Assembly: GCF_014653695.1 (NCBI RefSeq)
Contig: NZ_BNAR01000009.1
Coordinates: forward strand, 186,001 to 250,000
Direction: 5' to 3'
DNA: 64,000 nucleotides
DNA from: Lentzea cavernae
GTDB taxonomy: Bacteria; Actinomycetota; Actinomycetes; Mycobacteriales; Pseudonocardiaceae
The notes below the pieces were generated by a model. It did not search any database. It had not been told where the DNA came from and worked only from the letters and a program-made list of their open reading frames with translations. Below, piece after piece: positions 25,370 to 33,250 of the stretch (its first letter is position 1; each line of letters begins with the position of its first letter). Made by a program: the position numbers and the translations under genes.

Positions 25370-25825
25370 ATGCAGACACAGGTGTGGGTCGCGATCCTGT
25401 CCCTGACCGGCGTGCTGCTCGGCGGCGGCCTGTCCTCCCTGGTGCAGAACAGCGTGGCGCGGCGCGTCGAACGCAACGACGTCCGCCGGCAGACCACCGA
25501 ACGCGCCGAGGCCCGCAGAACTGAGCGGCTGGAGCTGTTGCGGGAGTTCATCAAGGTCGCGCAGCAGGCCGAACGCGCCGCCGAGGGCCGTGACGGCTCG
25601 CCTGCCTGGAAGACGTCGGCGTTGGACGTCGTCGACGAGCTGTGGGTGTGCGAACGGATGATCCACGTCCTGTTCGCCTCCTCCCTGCACGAGCTGGCGC
25701 GCGCCTACGTGAAGGCGCTCGAGCACGTGCTGTGGGAGGAGCTCGACGGGAAGCCGTTGTGGGACCACCTCCGCGGCCCCAAGGTCGCGTTCCTCAACGC
25801 GGCGCGGGACGAGCTGAGCCGGTAG
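25370..25825 (+). CDS. hypothetical membrane-anchored helical protein
   Basis: A 151-residue protein of no recognised family. Residues 5-27 (VWVAILSLTGVLLGGGLSSLV) form one membrane helix, followed by a long Arg/Glu-rich amphipathic helix (RRQTTERAEARRTERLELLR) that may be a coiled coil, and a cytoplasmic helical domain with conserved-looking aromatic residues (ALEHVLWEELDGKPLWDHL). This N-anchor plus coiled-coil layout is common in small actinomycete membrane proteins. It is preceded by the tRNA terminator, so it has its own promoter, and it converges on the frameshifted gene with a 4-base gap. Confidence 0.65.
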   Translation: MQTQVWVAILSLTGVLLGGGLSSLVQNSVARRVERNDVRRQTTERAEARRTERLELLREFIKVAQQAERAAEGRDGSPAWKTSALDVVDELWVCERMIHVLFASSLHELARAYVKALEHVLWEELDGKPLWDHLRGPKVAFLNAARDELSR

Positions 25826-25829
25826 GCCG

Positions 25830-26599
25830 TCAGAACCTCATCGCGTCGAGGAACTGCTCCATCAGCCCAGCCTTGCCGCTCACCCGCAGCCCCTCGGTCC
25901 CGCGCCGCTGGTACAGCGCGAGCACCAGGTCGAACGCCGGGCCGCGCAGCTTCGCCACCGCCTTCTTGCGGTCCTGCAGCACCATCGGCGCGCTTCCCCT
26001 GAGGTCGACCGTCCACTCCTGCCCGGTGTCGGTCGCCTCGAAGTAGAAGCGGCCGGACCCGAGGAGTTCCGAAGCGGCGGGCCGGAGGTCGAAGATGATG
26101 TGCACGATGGCGGTCATCCACTCGTGCAACGCGTCGTAGGCGACTCTCTCGTCGACCTCGAACGGCAGGCCGAGCGCCTCGAAGGCGTCGTGGCGGTGCA
26201 TGACCGTCTCGTGGGCCATCCGCCTCGACCAGAAGTCCGGCCCCGGCCAGCCTGGGCGCAGGACCGCGATCATCGCGCGGCGGTCGACGGGCAGCATCGT
26301 CTCCGCGAGCAGTGCCGCGCCTCGACCAGCCACGGTGAGAGCTCGGCAGCCGTCTCGCCGGCGTACGAGTCGACGGAGTGCGCCTTGCTGAGCGACCTGT
26401 CGATCTCCGGGAACCGCTCGCCGACCATCTGCGCGACCCAGCGGTGCGCGTGGCCGACGTGGCGCAGCAGCTGGTTCAGCGTCCACTTCGGAGTGGCCGG
26501 GACCGGGACCGACAGGTCGGCGCCGTCGAGCCCGGCCACCAGCAGCGACGTCTCGGACACGACGACGGCCAGACGTTCCTGGTAGCTCAGCGACCCCAT
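25830..26599 (-). pseudogene. maleylpyruvate isomerase-fold (TIGR03083-like) gene with single-base frameshift
   Basis: Two overlapping frames together encode one protein similar to the complete gene next to it. The N-terminal frame from ATG 26599 has WTLNQLLRHVGHAHRW and reads to ...ELSPWLVEARH. The C-terminal frame resumes at GAALLAETMLPV and carries FWSRRMAHETVMHRHDAFEALG to the end. Restoring one G near 26320-26321 (GTCGAG-GCGCGG to GTCGAGGGCGCGG) rejoins them as WLVEGAALLAETML, matching WLREGAASLAEVL in the neighbour. The span is 770 bases against exactly 771 in that paralog. It is either a recent inactivating mutation or a sequencing error. The family are mycothiol-dependent or DinB-like metal proteins. 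Confidence 0.85.
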
Positions 26600-26601
26600 G
26601 G

Positions 26602-27372
26602 TCAAAAACGTACGCGTTCCAGCATCAGCGCGAGCAGGTCCGCGTTCCCGAACACCTCCAGACCCTCCAGCGACCGCCGCCGGTACACGGCCAGCACCAG
26701 GTCGACGACGGGCCCGCGCACGGCCACGTCAGCCTTCGCGTGACCCTCCGACACCACTGGCGCGTCGCCGGTGAGATCGATCACGAACTCCGCCTCGACG
26801 TCCGTCGCGTGCAGGTGCACGGTGCCGGAACGGACGAGGGGAGCGGTCTGGTCGGGCCACCGCGTGAACGAGTACGGCAGGGCCAGACCGGTCCACTCGC
26901 GCAGTGTGTCCTGGGCGATCTCGGGGTCCAGCGCGTACGGCACGCCGAGGGTGTCGCACGCGTCCCACCTGTGGATCACGGTCTCGTGCGTCATCCGCCG
27001 TGACCACACACGCGGGCCCGGGAAACCGCCGAGCGGGGCGATCATCTCGTCCGGGTCGACCTCCCGCAGCACCTCGGCGAGCGATGCGGCGCCCTCCCGC
27101 AGCCACGGGATCAGGACGGCGGGCGACTCACCCACATATGAGGACAGGAGTTGGGCGCCGTTGCGGGAGTAGTCGATCTCCGGAAGTCTGTCGCGGAGCA
27201 TCGAGTCGGCCCAGCGGTGGGCGTGGCCGATGTGGCGGAGCAGTTGGTTGAGGGTCCAGTCCGGTGTGGACGGGACCTGAACGCCCAGGTCAGCGTCGGT
27301 CAGAGACGACGTGAGCAGCTCGGTCTGGTTGATGATCTCGGCGCAGCGGCGCTCGTAGCTCGGAATCCCCAC
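26602..27372 (-). CDS. maleylpyruvate isomerase family protein (MDMPI/DinB-like)
   Basis: A 256-residue protein with the N-terminal helical MDMPI domain (WTLNQLLRHIGHAHRWADSML, with the histidines expected to bind a divalent metal) and a C-terminal SCP2-like part (VHLHATDVEAEFVIDLTGDA, VDLVLAVYRRRSLEGLEVFG). Relatives use mycothiol in isomerisation or conjugation of small molecules. GTG 27372 is chosen because the extra residues of longer frames are not family-like. Its stop is two bases before the start of the frameshifted paralog, so the pair was one operon made by tandem duplication. An SOS box lies 80 bases upstream, in the divergent promoter shared with the nuclease. Confidence 0.82.
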   Translation of the reverse strand: MGIPSYERRCAEIINQTELLTSSLTDADLGVQVPSTPDWTLNQLLRHIGHAHRWADSMLRDRLPEIDYSRNGAQLLSSYVGESPAVLIPWLREGAASLAEVLREVDPDEMIAPLGGFPGPRVWSRRMTHETVIHRWDACDTLGVPYALDPEIAQDTLREWTGLALPYSFTRWPDQTAPLVRSGTVHLHATDVEAEFVIDLTGDAPVVSEGHAKADVAVRGPVVDLVLAVYRRRSLEGLEVFGNADLLALMLERVRF

Positions 27373-27451
27373 GCAGCTCAATGTAGGGACGCCGGCCGGT
27401 GCCTGGGAGGGGCCCACTGGCCGGCGTTCCGAGAGTGAGCATACACCATGA

Positions 27452-27467
27452 TCGAACACTTGTTCGA
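27452..27467. promoter_or_regulatory. SOS (LexA) box in divergent promoter
   Basis: TCGAACACTTGTTCGA is a perfect match to the actinobacterial LexA site TCGAAC-N4-GTTCGA. It lies between the divergent starts 27372 and 27573, 106 bases before the nuclease start and 80 before the isomerase-fold gene. It should be bound by LexA; which promoter it controls is not decidable from sequence. Confidence 0.8.
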
Positions 27468-27572
27468 GTGATCATTGATGGGCCAACCGGTTAACCGTTA
27501 GTAACAACGGCTACCAAAGCTCACTCGATCGGGGAAAGATGCGTCGGTCCGCCGCATCCCCTGGAGGAAGTT

Positions 27573-30011
27573 TTGAGACCCACCCTGCCCGTCGTCGGGA
27601 CAGCGGTGGCGGCACTCGTGCTCGCCGCCGTTCCCGCTGTCGCCGCACCGAGCGCCGACGCGCTGATCTCCGAGGTCTACGGAGGCGGCGGCAACTCCGG
27701 CGCCACGCTGACGCAGGACTTCGTCGAGCTCGCCAACAAGGGCACGACCCCGGTGAGCCTGGACGGCTACAGCGTCCAGTACATCTCGGCCAGCCCCGGC
27801 GCCTCCACGCAGTGGGGCGTCACCCCGCTGACCGGCTCGATCGCGCCCGGCAAGACGTACCTCGTCGCCGAGGCCAAGGGCGCGGGCGGCACCGTCGAGC
27901 TGCCGGCTCCGGACGCCACCGGCACCATCGCCATGAGCGGGACCAACGGCACGATCGCGCTGGTCAACGGCACCGCGGCGCTGACGTGCAAGACGGCCGC
28001 CGACTGCGCCGCCGACGCGCGGGTCAAGGACCTCGTCGGCTACGGCACGGCGGCGGTCCGCGAGGGCACCGCGACGGCCGCCCTGAGCAACACCACCTCG
28101 GTGTCGCGCAAGACCGGCCTCCCGGACACCGACGACAACTCCGCCGACTTCACCGCCGGCGACCCCACCCCGACCAACTCCAAGGGCGAGACGACTCCGG
28201 GCGGCGGCGACCCGGATCCCGACCCGGACCCCACCCCCGGCGACAAGCGCATCCACGACATCCAGGGCGTCACGCGCATCTCGCCGCTCAACGGCCAGAA
28301 GGTCACCAACGTCCCCGGCGTCGTCACCGGCACGCGCGCCTCGGGTGACCGCGGCTTCTGGATCCAGGACGTCACCGGCCAGGACGCCGACCCGCGCACC
28401 AGCGAGGGCGTCTTCGTCTACACCGCGGGCGGCGCGCTGACCGTCGCGGTCGGCGACAGCGTGCTCGTCAGCGGCACGATCGCCGAGTACCGGCCGGGCG
28501 GTGAGACGGGGTCCAACCAGACCCTCACCGAGATCACCGCGCCCACCACGATCACCGTGTCCAAGGGCAACCCCGTCCCGGCGCCGATCGTCGTGAAGAA
28601 CATCCCCGCGGGCTACCTCCCCGCGCCGGGCGGCAGCATCGAGCAGCTCCCGCTCGAGCCGGCGAAGTACGGCCTCGACTACTTCGAGTCCCTCGAGGGC
28701 ACGCTCGTCCAGGTCGACGACGCCCGCGTCGTGGGCCCGAGCAACACGTTCGGCGAGGTATGGGTGACGGTCAACCCCGACCAGAACCGCAACCAGCGCG
28801 GCGGCACCACGTACACGAGCTACGACCAGCCGAACAGCGGCCGCCTGAAGATCAAGACCGCCGGTACGCTGCCCGCCGCCAACGTCGGTGACGTGTTCGC
28901 CGGCGCGACCGTCGGTGCCATCGAGTACACGAACTTCGGCGGCTACACGCTGGCGGCGCTGAACCTCGGCGCCCACACGTCGTCCAACCTGCAGCGCGAG
29001 ATCACGGCGCAGCAGAAGGAGTCCGAGCTTTCGGTCGCGACCTACAACGTCGAGAACCTCGACCCGTCCGACCCGCAGGAGAAGTTCGACCGGCTCGCGG
29101 ACGGCGTCACGACCAACCTCCGCAGCCCGGACGTCGTTGTGCTGGAAGAGATCCAGGACAACAACGGCGCGACCAACGACGGTGTCGTCGCGGCGGACCA
29201 GACGCTGCAGAAGTTCTCGGACGCGATCGTCGCCAAGGGCGGCCCGCGCTACCAGTGGCGTCAGGTCGACCCGGAGAACCTCAAGGACGGCGGCGAACCC
29301 GGCGGCAACATCCGCGTCGGTTTCTTCTTCAACCCGCAGCGCGTGTCCTTCGTGGACCGTCCGGGCGGCGACTTCAAGACGCCCGTCCAGGTCGTGAAGA
29401 AGAACGGCCGCGCGACGCTTTCCGTGTCACCGGGCCGCATCGACCCGCTCAACGACGCGTGGGCCAGCAGCCGCAAGCCGCTCGCCGGTGAGTTCAAGTT
29501 CCGCGGCCGCACGGTCTTCGTCGTCGCGAACCACTTCAACTCCAAGGGCGGCGACGAGGCGATCCACGGCCGCAACCAGCCGCCGAACCGCACGTCCGAG
29601 GTGCAGCGCGCCAAGCAGGCCGCGTCGCTGAAGGCGTTCACGGAGCAGATCCGCGCGATCGACAAGGGCGCCAACGTCGTGCTCGCGGGCGACCTGAACG
29701 ACTACCAGTTCTCGCCCGCGCTCAAGACGCTGACCGGTGACGGCAACCTCAAGGCGCTGATCGAGACGCTGCCCGCCAACGAGCGGTACAGCTACCTCTT
29801 CGAGGGCAACTCGCAGACGCTCGACCACCTCGTGATGAGCAAGAACATCACGCGCTTCAGCTACGACGTGGTCCACATCAACGCGGAGTTCGCCGACCAG
29901 GCGAGCGACCACGACCCGCAGATCGTCCGCGCCCGCCCGTCCACGGGTGACGCGAACGTCGACAGGCTCGTGTTCGCCCTCGAGGACATCCTCGACTGCC
30001 TGAAGAAGTAA
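27573..30011 (+). CDS. secreted ExeM/NucH-like nuclease with lamin-tail domain
   Basis: An 812-residue exported protein predicted to degrade extracellular DNA or RNA. It has a signal peptide (about 1-25), a lamin-tail domain at about 30-140 (ALISEVYGGGGNSGATLTQD, FVELANKG), an Asp/Pro-rich linker, a presumed OB-fold region at about 225-450, and an endonuclease/exonuclease/phosphatase domain from about 485 (VATYNVENLDP, VVLEEIQDNNG, FVVANHFNSKGGD, VVLAGDLNDYQFS, SDHDPQIVRA), which carries the metal and catalytic residues. The start is TTG 27573 with GGAGGA just upstream, giving a good signal peptide. An SOS box lies 106 bases upstream, suggesting DNA-damage control (inference). Confidence 0.92.
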   Translation: MRPTLPVVGTAVAALVLAAVPAVAAPSADALISEVYGGGGNSGATLTQDFVELANKGTTPVSLDGYSVQYISASPGASTQWGVTPLTGSIAPGKTYLVAEAKGAGGTVELPAPDATGTIAMSGTNGTIALVNGTAALTCKTAADCAADARVKDLVGYGTAAVREGTATAALSNTTSVSRKTGLPDTDDNSADFTAGDPTPTNSKGETTPGGGDPDPDPDPTPGDKRIHDIQGVTRISPLNGQKVTNVPGVVTGTRASGDRGFWIQDVTGQDADPRTSEGVFVYTAGGALTVAVGDSVLVSGTIAEYRPGGETGSNQTLTEITAPTTITVSKGNPVPAPIVVKNIPAGYLPAPGGSIEQLPLEPAKYGLDYFESLEGTLVQVDDARVVGPSNTFGEVWVTVNPDQNRNQRGGTTYTSYDQPNSGRLKIKTAGTLPAANVGDVFAGATVGAIEYTNFGGYTLAALNLGAHTSSNLQREITAQQKESELSVATYNVENLDPSDPQEKFDRLADGVTTNLRSPDVVVLEEIQDNNGATNDGVVAADQTLQKFSDAIVAKGGPRYQWRQVDPENLKDGGEPGGNIRVGFFFNPQRVSFVDRPGGDFKTPVQVVKKNGRATLSVSPGRIDPLNDAWASSRKPLAGEFKFRGRTVFVVANHFNSKGGDEAIHGRNQPPNRTSEVQRAKQAASLKAFTEQIRAIDKGANVVLAGDLNDYQFSPALKTLTGDGNLKALIETLPANERYSYLFEGNSQTLDHLVMSKNITRFSYDVVHINAEFADQASDHDPQIVRARPSTGDANVDRLVFALEDILDCLKK

Positions 30012-30038
30012 CCGGCTCGAACTGCTGCCGTCATCGCG

Positions 30039-30689
30039 TCATCCACCACTGGACGACGCGGCGGCGGCAGCTGTCGTTGCGGCCATGACCCCGGCCTGGA
30101 TCGCCTCGACGGCCCTGCGCACGGCGTCACCTGCCCAGTTGCCGGCGGAGATGTCCTTGGCGCGCTTGGTCAGTTCCTTCTTGTCGCCGTCGAACACCTT
30201 GTGCACGGCCTTCACCGCGTGCAGCAACGTGATCAGCGACCCCGTGCGCGCGTCGGCACCGCGATACCCGGCGGCGACCTCTCCCACGGCCCTCCGCACG
30301 TCGATCACCTTGGCCTCATTGGTGATCACGTAGCTCTTGGCGGGGAAGAGCCCGAGCACCTTCCGCGATTCCACGCGCACGATCCCCTGGGCTTCGAGCT
30401 GTGCGGCGACGATGTCGCGCACGTTCTTCCGCAGGCGCTCCACGGCCCGTTGCGGCTTCATCGGCTTGTCGAACCTGCCGATCGACTCCTGCAGAACAGG
30501 GTCCCTCAACGGCGTCGGGTCGACGATCTGGAGCTTCTTGCCGTTGGGCTCGAACGCGATGCGGCCCGAGTTCGCCAGCTCGATGAGCACGGCGCCGGCC
30601 AGCGCGTTCTCCGCCGACGAACCGTCGACGCGCAGCTTGTCGTTCTCCTGGTTGATGAGCAGCACCATCAGGTCCTCGGGCAGCATCAT
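30039..30689 (-). CDS. GPP34/GOLPH3-family protein
   Basis: A 216-residue protein of the GOLPH3 (GPP34) family. The N-terminal MLPEDLMVLLINQENDKL and DGSSAENALAGAVLIELAN, the middle RDPVLQESIGRF and LRKNVRDIVAAQLEAQGIVR, and the VITNEAKVIDVRRAV segment follow the family pattern; the eukaryotic relative binds PI4P on Golgi membranes. Actinomycetes have many paralogs whose function is unknown, sometimes regulated in development. ATG 30689 is the start. It converges on the nuclease with a 27-base gap and lies beside a tRNA terminator hairpin. Confidence 0.85.
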   Translation of the reverse strand: MMLPEDLMVLLINQENDKLRVDGSSAENALAGAVLIELANSGRIAFEPNGKKLQIVDPTPLRDPVLQESIGRFDKPMKPQRAVERLRKNVRDIVAAQLEAQGIVRVESRKVLGLFPAKSYVITNEAKVIDVRRAVGEVAAGYRGADARTGSLITLLHAVKAVHKVFDGDKKELTKRAKDISAGNWAGDAVRRAVEAIQAGVMAATTAAAAASSSGG

Positions 30690-30703
30690 GCAACCGTAAC
30701 GCG

Positions 30704-30739
30704 CGAAGGGCGCCGAACGTTGAAGTTCGGCGCCCTTCG
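30704..30739 (-). terminator. terminator of tRNA-Ser(GGA)
   Basis: Perfect 15-bp stem, CGAAGGGCGCCGAAC (30704-30718) and GTTCGGCGCCCTTCG (30725-30739), 6-base loop. It starts 7 bases after the tRNA on the - strand, mirroring the design at the other tRNA-Ser gene. Confidence 0.85.
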
Positions 30740-30746
30740 GAGCGAG

Positions 30747-30831
30747 CGGAGGATACGGGATTTGAACCCGTGAGGGGGTGAACCCAACACGATTTCCAGT
30801 CGTGCGCACTAGGCCGCTATGCGAATCCTCC
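30747..30831 (-). tRNA. tRNA-Ser (anticodon GGA)
   Basis: An 85-base class II tRNA. Acceptor GGAGGAT pairs with ATCCTCC, discriminator G. The anticodon stem CACGA/TCGTG encloses CTGGAAA, giving anticodon GGA for UCC and UCU. The T arm is ACGGG-TTCAAAT-CCCGT. No encoded CCA. Confidence 0.97.
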
Positions 30832-30961
30832 GTGGAGAACCTTACCGGACGGGTGTTCCGCGGCCCAAAACGGGGGTCTCCGGAAAAAGTCCGGGCGCCC
30901 TGTCGATCTGGCGGCAGCCCGCTCGTCGTGATCCCGTAGGACCGGACCGAGGAGGGCAACC

Positions 30962-31294
30962 TTGAAGTACATGCTGATGATCTACGCGGCCGCTGACCAG
31001 CAGGCGAACTGCACGGTCGAGGACTGGATCGCGTACGAGAAGGAGATGAAGGACGCGGGCGTCCTGGTGTCGGGGCACTCGCTGGCCGACCTCGTCACCG
31101 CCACCACCGTCCAGGTCGGACAGGACGGGAGGCGCACCGTCACGGACGGGCCGTTCGCCGAGACCCGCGAGGTGCTGGGCGGCTACGACGTCATCGACGT
31201 GCCGGACCTCGACGCGGCGCTGGAGTGGGCCGCGAAGTGTCCCGGCTCGCGTGACGGCGGGGCTGTCGTCGTCAGGCCGATCGCCGAGTTCTGA
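30962..31294 (+). CDS. YciI/DGPF-domain protein paired with ECF sigma factor
   Basis: A 110-residue protein with a ferredoxin-like YCII fold: KYMLMIYAAADQQANCTVED at the N terminus, GHSLADLVTATTVQV, the signature TDGPFAETREVLGGYDVIDV and DAALEWAAKCP. DGPF proteins are the standard partner of group 42 ECF sigma factors; some YCII relatives are hydrolases but the function here is unknown. TTG 30962 is preferred because GGAGGG precedes it at the right distance; ATG 30971 is an alternative. The sigma gene starts 7 bases after the stop, so they form one operon. Confidence 0.88.
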   Translation: MKYMLMIYAAADQQANCTVEDWIAYEKEMKDAGVLVSGHSLADLVTATTVQVGQDGRRTVTDGPFAETREVLGGYDVIDVPDLDAALEWAAKCPGSRDGGAVVVRPIAEF

Positions 31295-31301
31295 GTTCGC
31301 G

Positions 31302-32480
31302 GTGAACGTCGAGCAGGTGTTCCGGGAGGAACGCGGCAGGCTGCTCGCCACCCTGGTCAAGCGCTTCGGCGACCTCGACCTGGCCGAGGAGGTCACCTCC
31401 GACGCGATCGAGGCGGCGCTGGAGCACTGGCCGGTGGACGGGGTGCCGGACCGGCCCGGCGCGTGGTTGCTCACGACCGCGCGCCGCAAGGCCGTCGACC
31501 GCCTGCGGCGCGACCGCGTCCACGCGGCGCGGCTCGCGTTGCTGCAGGTGGAGGTCGACCGGGCGGATCCGCGGGTCGCCGACGGCCTGCCGGACGAGCG
31601 GCTGGAGCTGTTCTTCACGTGCGCGCACCCCGCGCTCGCCGAGGAGGACAGGGGAGCGCTGGTGCTGCGCTGCCTGGCCGGCTTCACGACGCCGGAGGTC
31701 GCGCGGGCCTACCTGGTGCCGGTCACGACCATGCAGCAACGGATCGTGCGCGCGAAGAAGAAGATCAAGGAAGCGCGCATCCCGTTCCGCGTGCCGGATC
31801 CGCACGAGCTCCCGGAACGCCTGCCCGGCGTGCTGCAGGCCGTCTACTCGATCTTCACCGAGGGGTACGCGGCCCGGCGCGACGACCTCGCGGAGGAGGC
31901 CATCAGGCTGGCCAGGATCCTCCAGTCGCTGCTGCCCGACCGCGAGGTCACGGGCCTGCTGGCGCTGATGCTGCTGGTCCACGCCCGTCGCGAGGCCCGC
32001 GCCGAACTGCTCGAGGACCAGGACCGCACGCTCTGGGACCGCGACCTGGTCACGGAGGGCAGCGCGCTCGCGGAACGGGCGCTGACCGGCGGGTTCGGCC
32101 CGTACGGGGTGCAGGCGGCGATCAACGCGCTGCACGACGAGGCGCCGGACTTTGCGAGCACCGACTGGCCGCAGATCGTCGCGCTCTACGACGTGCTGCG
32201 GAAGCTCAGCCCGTCGCCGGTGGTCGCGCTGAACAGGGCCGCCGCGGTCGCCATGCGCGACGGGGCGGCGGCCGGGCTCGCGCTGCTCGACGCGCTGGCG
32301 GACGAACCCCGGCTGCGCGACTACCACCCGTACCGGGCGGCCCGCGCCGACCTGCTGCACCGCCTGGGCCGCACCGACGAGGCAGCCAGGGCCTGCCGCG
32401 AGGCGATCGCGCTCGCGGGCACCGAAGCCGAACAGGACCTCCTGCGCCGCAGGCTGGCCGTCATCGAGGGGCGATCATGA
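31302..32480 (+). CDS. ECF-type RNA polymerase sigma factor (ECF42-like)
   Basis: A 392-residue sigma factor, about twice the usual ECF length. Region 2 is at about 15-80 (LATLVKRFGDLDLAEEVTSD, AWLLTTARRKAVDRLRRDR), region 4 at about 120-165 (LVLRCLAGFTTPEVARAYLV, TTMQQRIVRAKKKIKEAR). The long C-terminal extension (about 190-390) is helical and TPR-like (VYSIFTEGYAARRDDLAEEA, AARACREAIALAG) and is typical of the ECF42 group, where it is needed for activity and replaces a separate anti-sigma factor. None is encoded here. GTG 31302 follows the DGPF gene by 7 bases. Confidence 0.92.
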   Translation: MNVEQVFREERGRLLATLVKRFGDLDLAEEVTSDAIEAALEHWPVDGVPDRPGAWLLTTARRKAVDRLRRDRVHAARLALLQVEVDRADPRVADGLPDERLELFFTCAHPALAEEDRGALVLRCLAGFTTPEVARAYLVPVTTMQQRIVRAKKKIKEARIPFRVPDPHELPERLPGVLQAVYSIFTEGYAARRDDLAEEAIRLARILQSLLPDREVTGLLALMLLVHARREARAELLEDQDRTLWDRDLVTEGSALAERALTGGFGPYGVQAAINALHDEAPDFASTDWPQIVALYDVLRKLSPSPVVALNRAAAVAMRDGAAAGLALLDALADEPRLRDYHPYRAARADLLHRLGRTDEAARACREAIALAGTEAEQDLLRRRLAVIEGRS

Positions 32481-33049
32481 TCATGAAGTGGCTGGAGGCG
32501 GAACGGCTGGGCGTCGCCGACCTCCTCGAGGACCTGACCGACGACGAGTGGCGGCGCGAGACCCTCTGCGCAGGCTGGACGATGCAGACGATGGCCGCCC
32601 ACCTGACCACGTCGACGCGCACAGGCTGGCGGGACGTGCTCACCGGCGTCGTGAAGGCGCGGTTCGACTGGGAGCGGATGGAGGACGACCGGGCCCGCGC
32701 GCTGGCCGCGAAGTTCACCCGATCCGAGTTGATCGCGCAGATCCGCGAGACGGCCGGCTCGCCGAAGCGCGCGCCCATGGCCGCGCCGATCGACCCGTTG
32801 GTCGACTTCCTCGTGCACGGCCAGGACATCGCACGGCCGTTGGGACGCGTCCGGCCGATGCCCCTCGAACCGGCTCAAGCAGCGCTGGAGCACGTGTTGA
32901 AGAGCCCGTTCTGGGGAGCGCGCAAGCGTTTTCGCGAGACCGGAATCCCCGACCTGCCCACCCCTGACCTGCTGATGCTCGCCACGGGACGGAAGTTGCC
33001 CACAGGTGGGGACAACTCTGTGGGCAACTCGAACACATGTTCGATCTAG
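32477..33049 (+). CDS. maleylpyruvate isomerase family protein, third in sigma operon
   Basis: A 190-residue TIGR03083-type protein: MIMKWLEAERLGVADLLEDL, DEWRRETLCAGWTMQTMAAHL (metal-binding His region), IDPLVDFLVHGQDIARPLGR and PDLLMLATGRKLP. Its ATG overlaps the sigma-factor stop (ATGA), so it belongs to the DGPF-sigma operon. The last dozen codons are unusual: they run through the first SOS box at 33029-33044 and end in TAG 33047-33049, which suggests that the C terminus was extended by, or has grown into, a regulatory region. It is shorter than the other two family members in this window. Confidence 0.8.
   Translation: MIMKWLEAERLGVADLLEDLTDDEWRRETLCAGWTMQTMAAHLTTSTRTGWRDVLTGVVKARFDWERMEDDRARALAAKFTRSELIAQIRETAGSPKRAPMAAPIDPLVDFLVHGQDIARPLGRVRPMPLEPAQAALEHVLKSPFWGARKRFRETGIPDLPTPDLLMLATGRKLPTGGDNSVGNSNTCSI
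33029..33044. promoter_or_regulatory. SOS (LexA) box 1 upstream of ffs-dnaX
   Basis: TCGAACACATGTTCGA, a perfect TCGAAC-N4-GTTCGA site. It lies inside the last codons of the preceding gene and in a ~36-base unit (33019-33054) that is repeated at 33076-33113. Confidence 0.8.
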
Positions 33050-33052
33050 GGG

Positions 33053-33071
33053 TTGTCCACAGCTGTGGACA
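33053..33071. promoter_or_regulatory. DnaA-box palindrome between the two SOS boxes
   Basis: TGTCCACAGCTGTGGACA (33054-33071) is a perfect 18-bp palindrome. Bases 33053-33061 read TTGTCCACA, the consensus DnaA box of high-GC actinobacteria; the other arm is one base off a second, inverted box. It sits midway between the SOS boxes. Confidence 0.65.
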
Positions 33072-33085
33072 GTATTGTGAGCAAC

Positions 33086-33101
33086 TCGAACGTGTGTTCG
33101 A
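33086..33101. promoter_or_regulatory. SOS (LexA) box 2 upstream of ffs-dnaX
   Basis: TCGAACGTGTGTTCGA, a second perfect LexA-type site, its centre 57 bases from that of box 1. It is about 40 bases before the SRP RNA and 150 before the dnaX start. Confidence 0.8.
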
Positions 33102-33124
33102 TCAAAGGGGTTCGCTACACTTGC

Positions 33125-33220
33125 GTCGGACCTCGTGCGGCACACATCTCGCGAACCTCCCCAGGGCCGGAAGGCAGCAAGGATAAGCGGGCTCTGGTGG
33201 GTGCACGGGGTCCCCTTTTT
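33125..33220 (+). ncRNA. ffs: signal recognition particle RNA (4.5S-type)
   Basis: The small bacterial SRP RNA that binds Ffh for co-translational membrane targeting. The conserved apical domain is CCCAGGGCCGGAAGGCAGCA (33160-33179), with AAGGATAAGCGGGCTCTGG completing the asymmetric loop. The outer stem is GGACCTCGTGC (33128-33138) with GCACGGGGTCC (33203-33213). A CCTTTTT run at about 33213-33220 ends transcription. The ends given are approximate. Position directly before dnaX is the usual actinomycete arrangement. Confidence 0.93.
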
Positions 33221-33250
33221 GTGTCGGTGGCCCCCGGTACTGTTCCGAGC

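Noticed and set aside
33053..33071. Chromosomal origin of replication
   Set aside because: Only one consensus DnaA box plus one imperfect inverted copy, no cluster of boxes, no dnaA or dnaN gene; oriC would need many boxes.
33053..33250. N-terminal extension of dnaX from 33053
   Set aside because: The frame would translate the SRP RNA and a regulatory region; DnaX proteins begin at the conserved LYRKYRP, reached from GTG 33251.
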